Shown: positions 58,745 through 64,000 of the stretch, one piece after another
Position numbering within the stretch: the stretch's first letter is position 1
Layout: each line of letters starts with the position of its first letter
Assembly (NCBI GenBank): GCA_037783545.1
Contig: JBBELK010000309.1
Location: 186,001-250,000, forward strand
Origin: Henricia sp. BOLD:AAB3569
Taxonomy: Eukaryota > Echinodermata > Asteroidea > Spinulosida > Echinasteridae
Direction of reading: 5' to 3'
DNA: 64,000 bases
The notes under the pieces: model-generated
Told to the model about the DNA's origin: nothing
Database searches by the model: none
What the model saw: the letters and a program-made list of their open reading frames with translations, nothing else
Program-made: the position numbers and the translations under genes

Positions 58745-60760
58745 AAAATAATAATAATAATAGTCAATTCTTATATAGCACATTCCACGTCTACTGACAT
58801 CTCAATGCGCTTTACAATAATTAAAAAGCAGATCTATAAAACATTGCACATACCTATCCAAATCGAAATTACACAGTAAAAAGGTAAGTCTTTATACCGG
58901 TAAGTGATTTAAAACTCTGTACAGAACCAGCACACTTGATTGACATAGGAAGTTCATTCCACAACTTGGTGCAGCCGCAACATAGGATTTATCGCCAAAC
59001 GATGTTTGTGTCCTAACAGACCGAAGACAGTACAAATGTATGAGGCACCGGACCTCAATGATCGAGTCAGCTTTTCTTCATTTAGAAGCTCGGAGATATA
59101 GATCGGAGCCAACCCATTCAGCGACTTATAGGTGTGTAGTAGGAGTCTGAACTGGATCCTCTTATACGCACTGGCAACCAGTGTAACTGCTCAAACACGG
59201 GTGTGATGTGTTGGTGTTTCTTGACACCCGCAACCAACCGAGCAGCCGTGTTTTGTACTTGCTGGAGTTTATTTATCTCGCGATCTGGAAGGCCGAACAA
59301 CCAACTTTTACAGTAGTCCAGCCTCGAGCTAAAGAACGCGTGAACCAACTTCTCACTGGAACTAGAATCAAGGTACCTGCGTATTTGTCCGATCTTGTGA
59401 AGAGCTAAATAAGCAGCCCGGCAAGTGTTGTTCACATGAGGTGTCATGCTGAAAGTTTGATTGCGTGCAGAGTCAACTGATTCTATTCGCTCAGACCCGA
59501 TCAGAAGACTGTCAACTGGCGATGAACTCCGTGCAAACTTTGATCTGATGTGGAGGATCTCAGTCTTTCCTTCATTCAATTTTAACCTGTTTGCAGACAT
59601 CCATGCTTTCACACTGCAAACACGCTGTTCAAGATGGGAAATGGCATAAGCTTTCTCAGTGTGATTGACACGCATGTAAATTTGTGTGTCATCTGCATAC
59701 ACCATTAAATCGACGCCATCAAAGGATCGTATGGCATCATCAAGCAGTGCTGTATACATTGTGAAGCACAGGGGTCCAAGCATGGAGCCCTGCGGGACAC
59801 CCTCGTTTAGCACGGATGGATCGAATTTGACACCATTGATCACAACTGATTGATGTCGATTCAAGAGATAGGATTGAAACCAGCAGAGTGCTGTGCCGTG
59901 GATACCATACCGAGTTGAAAGTCTTTGAAGAAAGATGTTGTGATCAATGGTGTCAAATGCAGATGTTAAGTCAAGAAGGATGAGAACCACTTCTCTGTGT
60001 GTCCATGGCCTGCAAAATGTCGTTAGCAACACGTACAAGTACCGGTACAGTATAAGTTGAATGTTTTTTCCGATACGCTGACTGTCTTGCACCGTACAAC
60101 TTGTTGGAGTCCAGATCTGGGTAAGCTGTATTGGGACACATCTTTCTATGATTTTCGACAGAAAGGAAAGATTTGATCAAAGTCGATAGTTCTTTAAGAA
60201 GTGTCGGCTTCTTGAACAGTGGCGTAACGCGGGCTTCTTTGAATGCAGCTGGAACGACTCCAGATATGATAGAGTGATTGACGATGTCGCAGATGGTGGA
60301 CAGGAGTTCGTCGATGCAACTTTTCAACAACCACGATAGGATTGGGTCCAGCGGGCAAGACTTTTACTTAGAACTGATGATAATTTTCCACAAATCCTTC
60401 AGAGACACCTGTTCAAATTGACAGAACTGGGAGGCACTGTATGAAGTGTTACAAACACAATTACCCAAATGCATGCATTCATTTCAGTACAGTCGTTGGT
60501 ATAGCTGCATTGATCGAGATCATCCTTAACTCTCTTGATTTTGTCACTGAAAAATGTGGAGAATTCACAGGCCAGATCGCTTGCCGACTCATGCAGTGGA
60601 AGAACTTTGCCTGTCTTACACATGTCTTAGCAGCAGAGAGCTTGTCGATGACATGGAAAGTTTACCTTGCTCACAATCGCTAACCTGGATTATATGGTAC
60701 TCTGTTTTAGCATTGACAAGTGCATCATGGTATTTGCGACAGGTGCAAAGAAAAAATATA
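58745..60760 (-). mobile_element. CR1-group LINE, 5' truncated, reaching the GALNT2 splice site
   Basis: Minus strand from about 60750: AKTEYHIIQ, then LACEFSTFFSDKI, LLSTICDIVNHSIISGVVPA, SNKLYGARQSAYRKKHST, LILLDLTSAFDTIDHNIFLQ, GVPQGSMLGPLCF, VYADDTQIYM and LHWLPV. That is RT in order; frameshifts occur near 60090 and 60400. The 3' UTR-like end has ATTGTAAAGCGCATTGAGAT, then TATATAAGAATTGACTATTA and an (ATT)n tail. The endonuclease domain is missing. It is in sense orientation to GALNT2. Confidence 0.85.
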
Positions 60761-61635
60761 TACAGAAGTTGTAAATAACAGATCTGTGTTTTGGCATACA
60801 AATTTGCTATGAAATTGCTATGAAGATTTCAACGCCTGATGAAGACTTACAGATTGCGGTGGACATATTATGGTTCCTAATGCAGACCACAGATGAGTAC
60901 GGTATTTGTTTATTAAATCCCGATTAGTCAAACTTGGGATAATTCAAACCCCAAACCAAAAAGTACACCTTTCAAAGTGTAACAAAGTGTAACAACTTAG
61001 AGCTATTCCCTTGCAATTTGAGTAAACAACATTTCCTTGAAATTTAGCTTCGGAATCGTATGTCCTTTCTTGATGTAAATCATTAGTCCTGTGTGCACGA
61101 AATATGCAGCTCCATGCCTTTGCTATGGAGCTGCGTATTTCGTTGCACGAATTTGGCGCGCGCGCATTGCTGACGAGCCTGTGCCTTTAAATGAGCTACA
61201 TGAAGGATTTAGAACTTTAGGTATGTTGTTAGAGTATCTTTTACCCTTTTGGGGCTATTAAGTTTTCTTCTCAGAACAAGTTAACATTATTTCTTCTCTG
61301 TAGGGCTTGCTAAGCTCACATGATAGCCAATCCCAATCAGTGAGGAACAACTGCACTACCGTAATTCGAGACCACCAGTTGGCTTCATAGCTCAATTGGT
61401 AGGGCTTTTCACTGCATCCAGATTTCCCAAACTCATGGAAATGTTTCCACATTTGTATCAAATTATTTATATTTTGAGTGAAGATAAAAGCTTTTGTACA
61501 AAAATACATGTATCTTTATTGCCAAAATGGGCTCCAGACTGGAGAAATATGTCATTACAACCCTTTAAGCATTCTACCAACTGAGCCATCTGCCCTACAT
61601 GTATGTTGGTGTTACCTCCATGGTGTTATCCAATA

Positions 61636-62340
61636 TTACTATACCTCATAAATATTCATCAGGCAGCCGCGGTATTTCATTGGTCCATTCCAGCAACTCA
61701 GCCGTGTGTTAGTTTTTACTAACACACGGGTACTATCACACGGCCTAGATTTGTCCCAATACACTGTGATCTTTTTACCAACAACGCATTCACTTTTCGT
61801 TTGTGCAGTGGAGATTAGTGCAAGAGCTCATTGTACCAGTCTATTACAGGTATAAATCAAAATGGCGTTTACTGTGCTCGCTTTGCGATCGTACAGAGGA
61901 AGAACTTGATGAAATTTTGGACAAAAAAGACGCCAAAGAATCAAAACGAGCTTTAGAAAATGCAGTTTGCATACTTGCAACAAACACTGAATGCAGGGGA
62001 ATGACCATAAATAAAGTAGAACAGTTGGAAGAAAGGTAATTAAATTACCAGCTTTCTACGCCGAAGTTCGCACCAAGTTTGACAATGACAGAATTGACGG
62101 TGTTCCATTTAAAACCCTTAAAGTTGTTGCCAAACTTTAATTTTTTAAACATAATTCCAGTGTTTGTCTGAATTTCAAAAATATTAAATGACTAGACATG
62201 AACTTTCTGCTCTGTGTCTCCTTAAATTGAAAAGAATGTTTTAGTTTAACCAACTACTGCACGATAAAATTAAAACACATGGTGGAATGGACCAGTGAAA
62301 TACCGTGGCTACCTAATGAATATTTTATGAGGTATAGTAA
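61636..62340 (+). mobile_element. DNA transposon with about 60-bp inverted ends and a short coding piece
   Basis: Both ends read inward TTACTATACCTCATAAA.ATT, then CAGCCRCGGTATTTCAYTGG and TCCATTCC. Inside, 61803-62039 is an open frame of 78 codons (WRLLCSLCDRTEEELDEIL, then LATNTECRGMTINKVEQLEE) followed by a possible donor GTAATT. It looks like an internal exon of a transposase or host gene, but I do not recognise the family. Confidence 0.65.
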
Positions 62341-62341
62341 A

Positions 62342-62512
62342 ACAAATACAACATGGTTTTCTTGGGAGATAGTGAAAACTAACGACCCCTCGGTGTTGGA
62401 TGATTGGCACTATCTCCCTCGGCTTACGCCTCGGGAGATAGTGCCAATCATCCAACACCTCGGGGTTGTTAGTTTTCACTATCTCCCATCAAACCATGTT
62501 GTATTTGTATAA
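62342..62512. repeat. Large hairpin, arms about 80 bp
   Basis: ACAAATACAACATGGTTTTC and GGGAGATAGTGAAAACTAAC on the left mirror GTTAGTTTTCACTATCTCCC and AAACCATGTTGTATTTGT on the right, around a centre near 62426. It starts 2 bp after the preceding transposon. Confidence 0.75.
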
Positions 62513-62755
62513 TACCAACTGTATCTTTGTCAGAGGGATATCAATAATGATTACAATAAATTATCACAATGCATGTGCAATAGACTGCCAAAGTGAATAC
62601 ATCATCTTTTGTTAGTTGCCTTATAGGCAATTAATGGCTCTACACTAAAAATCACTAAACCATGTCCATGTTCTTTTGCAATAGTACTTTTTCCTACGGC
62701 CATGATGTTTAGAGCCAATTACTATGGCAACCCACGTCACACTTCGGTTGTCTAT

Positions 62756-63233
62756 GGGCAGTTCCACGGTGTCGGACGTACATTTTGGACACTTTGACCT
62801 GCTTTGACAGAGTGTATTCTTACACTATGAACAACTAACAATGGAAATTGGGCACAATCCATTGTTATAATGGTGTGTGCCCAATTTCCATTCATAGTGT
62901 TAAAGCTACAATTTGAAAGTGGATTGTCAGTCCATTAACAGACAAGTGGTAGTTAGTACAATGATTTAGTAAAAACAACTAGCCTCAAAAAATCTTTGTT
63001 GCCCTAGAAAGTGGCTCAAATACCATGGTGTCAGACGTACGCCAGAGAAAATGATATTTTTATGGTATTTCTAGGACAACAAAGATTTTTTGGGGCTAGT
63101 TGTTTTTACTAAATCATTGTACTAACTACAACTTGTCTTTTAATGGACTGACAATCCACTTTCAAATTGTGGCTTTAAGAATACACCCTATTAAAGTGTC
63201 AAAAATGTACGTCCGATACAGTGGAACTGCCCC
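62756..63233. mobile_element. Foldback element with an inserted palindromic MITE
   Basis: GGGCAGTTCCACGGTGTCGG at the left and, inverted at the right, GGGCAGTTCCACTGTATCGG. The arms are about 200 bp (shared TTTGAAAGTGGATTGTCAGT and AGTACAATGATTTAGTAAAA). The left arm alone holds the 77-bp MITE 62823-62899. Confidence 0.75.
62823..62899. mobile_element. Palindromic MITE, copy 3 (shortened)
   Basis: CACTATGAACAACTAACAAT at the left; the right arm CCAATTTCCATTCATAGTG has lost the GTTAGTTGC segment. Nested in the left arm of 62756-63233. Confidence 0.75.
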
Positions 63234-63412
63234 TATATCTTCAAAGTAACCAGAGGATCACACAGAGAATACACCTTTTAAAAAAGAAACCGAATGAGTG
63301 CAGTTTTGTTTTATTTTAAAAGTATTTGACCAAGACATACATATATGGAGCAAATACCAGACTCAAGATACACAGCTGCAAAACAAAAACTGGATAGTGT
63401 AAATTATTATAA

Positions 63413-63502
63413 CACTATGAGCAACTAACAATGGAAATTGGGCACAAACCATTGTTATTAACTATGGTGTGTGCCCAATTTCCATTGTTAGTTGCTCATA
63501 GT
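63413..63502. mobile_element. Palindromic 90-bp MITE, copy 4
   Basis: CACTATGAGCAACTAACAAT mirrored by ATTGTTAGTTGCTCATAGTG with near-perfect pairing. It is the best-preserved copy. Confidence 0.8.
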
Positions 63503-64000
63503 GTAAGGATAGCAAATAATGGACAGACCTGTTTCAATTTTAAAAAGATTCTTACATTTATAAGAAAATTAAATAGTATTAGGCTACATAGTAAGTTTCT
63601 GAATTTGGATTGTGTATACGTAGGGCTACACCATAAATGCGCTCTTCAGTTCAATTTCCTCTCCATATTCATAATTCAACAGAATTTAAACCTTGAAATT
63701 AAATTATTTAATTGATTTACCAGTAGCCTGTGATGTTTTATTTCCACAAAACGAAAAATGAAACCAAATTAAAAGTCAACACATTACTGCTGTTTCAATC
63801 AAGAAGACAAACTCTGTGGCAGATGTCAATACTAGAATAAACAATGCCAATGTACATGTAGGCATACCCAAATACTGTTCATGTAGGCCTACCTGTACGT
63901 CATCACCCCAGCTGGATACAGATCTCTACCTTGAACATCTAATCTAATAAATCTAAAGATTGTGCTCAATGGGTTTGCAGTACAAGACTATGATTCAAGA

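Larger units (their letters stand above)
58742..64000 (-). other. GALNT2 intron, 3' part (upstream exon beyond the window)
   Basis: No minus-strand sequence here resembles the next upstream GALNT exon (LDSHCE...WLEPLL). It contains the LINE (58745-60760), a transposon and palindrome (61636-62512), a foldback element (62756-63233) and palindromic MITEs. 60770-61630 and 63510-64000 hold nothing clear; 61109-61130 is a small hairpin (GCAGCTCCAT...ATGGAGCTGC), and 61095-61190 resembles 11765-11830. Confidence 0.75.

Noticed and set aside
61803-62039. Plus-strand exon of an independent host gene
   Set aside because: It lies inside a transposon with matched inverted ends, so I treat it as part of that element, although capture of a host exon is not excluded.
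63800-64000. Possible upstream GALNT2 exon at the right edge (minus strand frame DVQGRDLYPAGVMTY)
   Set aside because: It does not resemble any GALNT segment, and the expected DxH-containing exon is not there.

Overview
This is eukaryotic, intron-rich DNA. It is AT-rich, every exon I can join uses GT-AG splice sites, and the gene content is metazoan. The density of the palindrome TACATGTA, the SINE/LINE/MITE load, a Mag/SURL-type Ty3 element and a DIRS element suggest a marine invertebrate, perhaps an echinoderm or another deuterostome. That placement is inference; no species-diagnostic gene was found.

One protein-coding gene dominates. On the minus strand lies the C-terminal 330 residues of an orthologue of GALNT2 (polypeptide N-acetylgalactosaminyltransferase 2, a Golgi enzyme that starts mucin-type O-glycosylation). 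Eight coding exons were placed at single-base resolution: 58741-58566, 56217-56114, 55395-55269, 53886-53794, 50506-50423, 19006-18880, 15345-15226 and 12626-12465. All phases agree and the joined frame is open through the stop codon at 12465. Exons for the N-terminal stem and first half of the catalytic domain must lie beyond position 64000. At 174-397 on the plus strand is the last coding exon of a second, convergent gene, with a charged coiled-coil tail that I could not name.

The rest, over 90% of the window, is intron or intergenic DNA filled with transposable elements, many nested. Region by region: 400-12464 intergenic with TTAA-type MITEs, LINE tails and small palindromes; 12627-18879 short introns with SINEs and a Kolobok-like element inside a MITE; 19007-50422 a 31-kb intron holding foldback elements, a 2.8-kb element with a repeated 14-bp motif, hAT and TTAA elements, then an 11.5-kb nest (a DIRS retrotransposon with inverted termini, cut by a Tc1 remnant and by an intact 6,500-bp Ty3 element with identical LTRs), a SINE interrupted by a Mutator-like foldback, and a Rex/CR1-like LINE; 50507-58565 short introns with TEs close to splice sites; 58742-64000 an intron with a CR1-like LINE, a transposon with 60-bp inverted ends and palindromic MITEs.

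The most unusual items are: a 44-bp near-perfect palindrome flanked by a 9-bp duplication; the 14-bp motif repeated seven times in 1.85 kb; a LINE 3' tail that reaches the 3' splice site of a GALNT2 exon; and the young Ty3 element with a tRNA-Ser primer-binding site.
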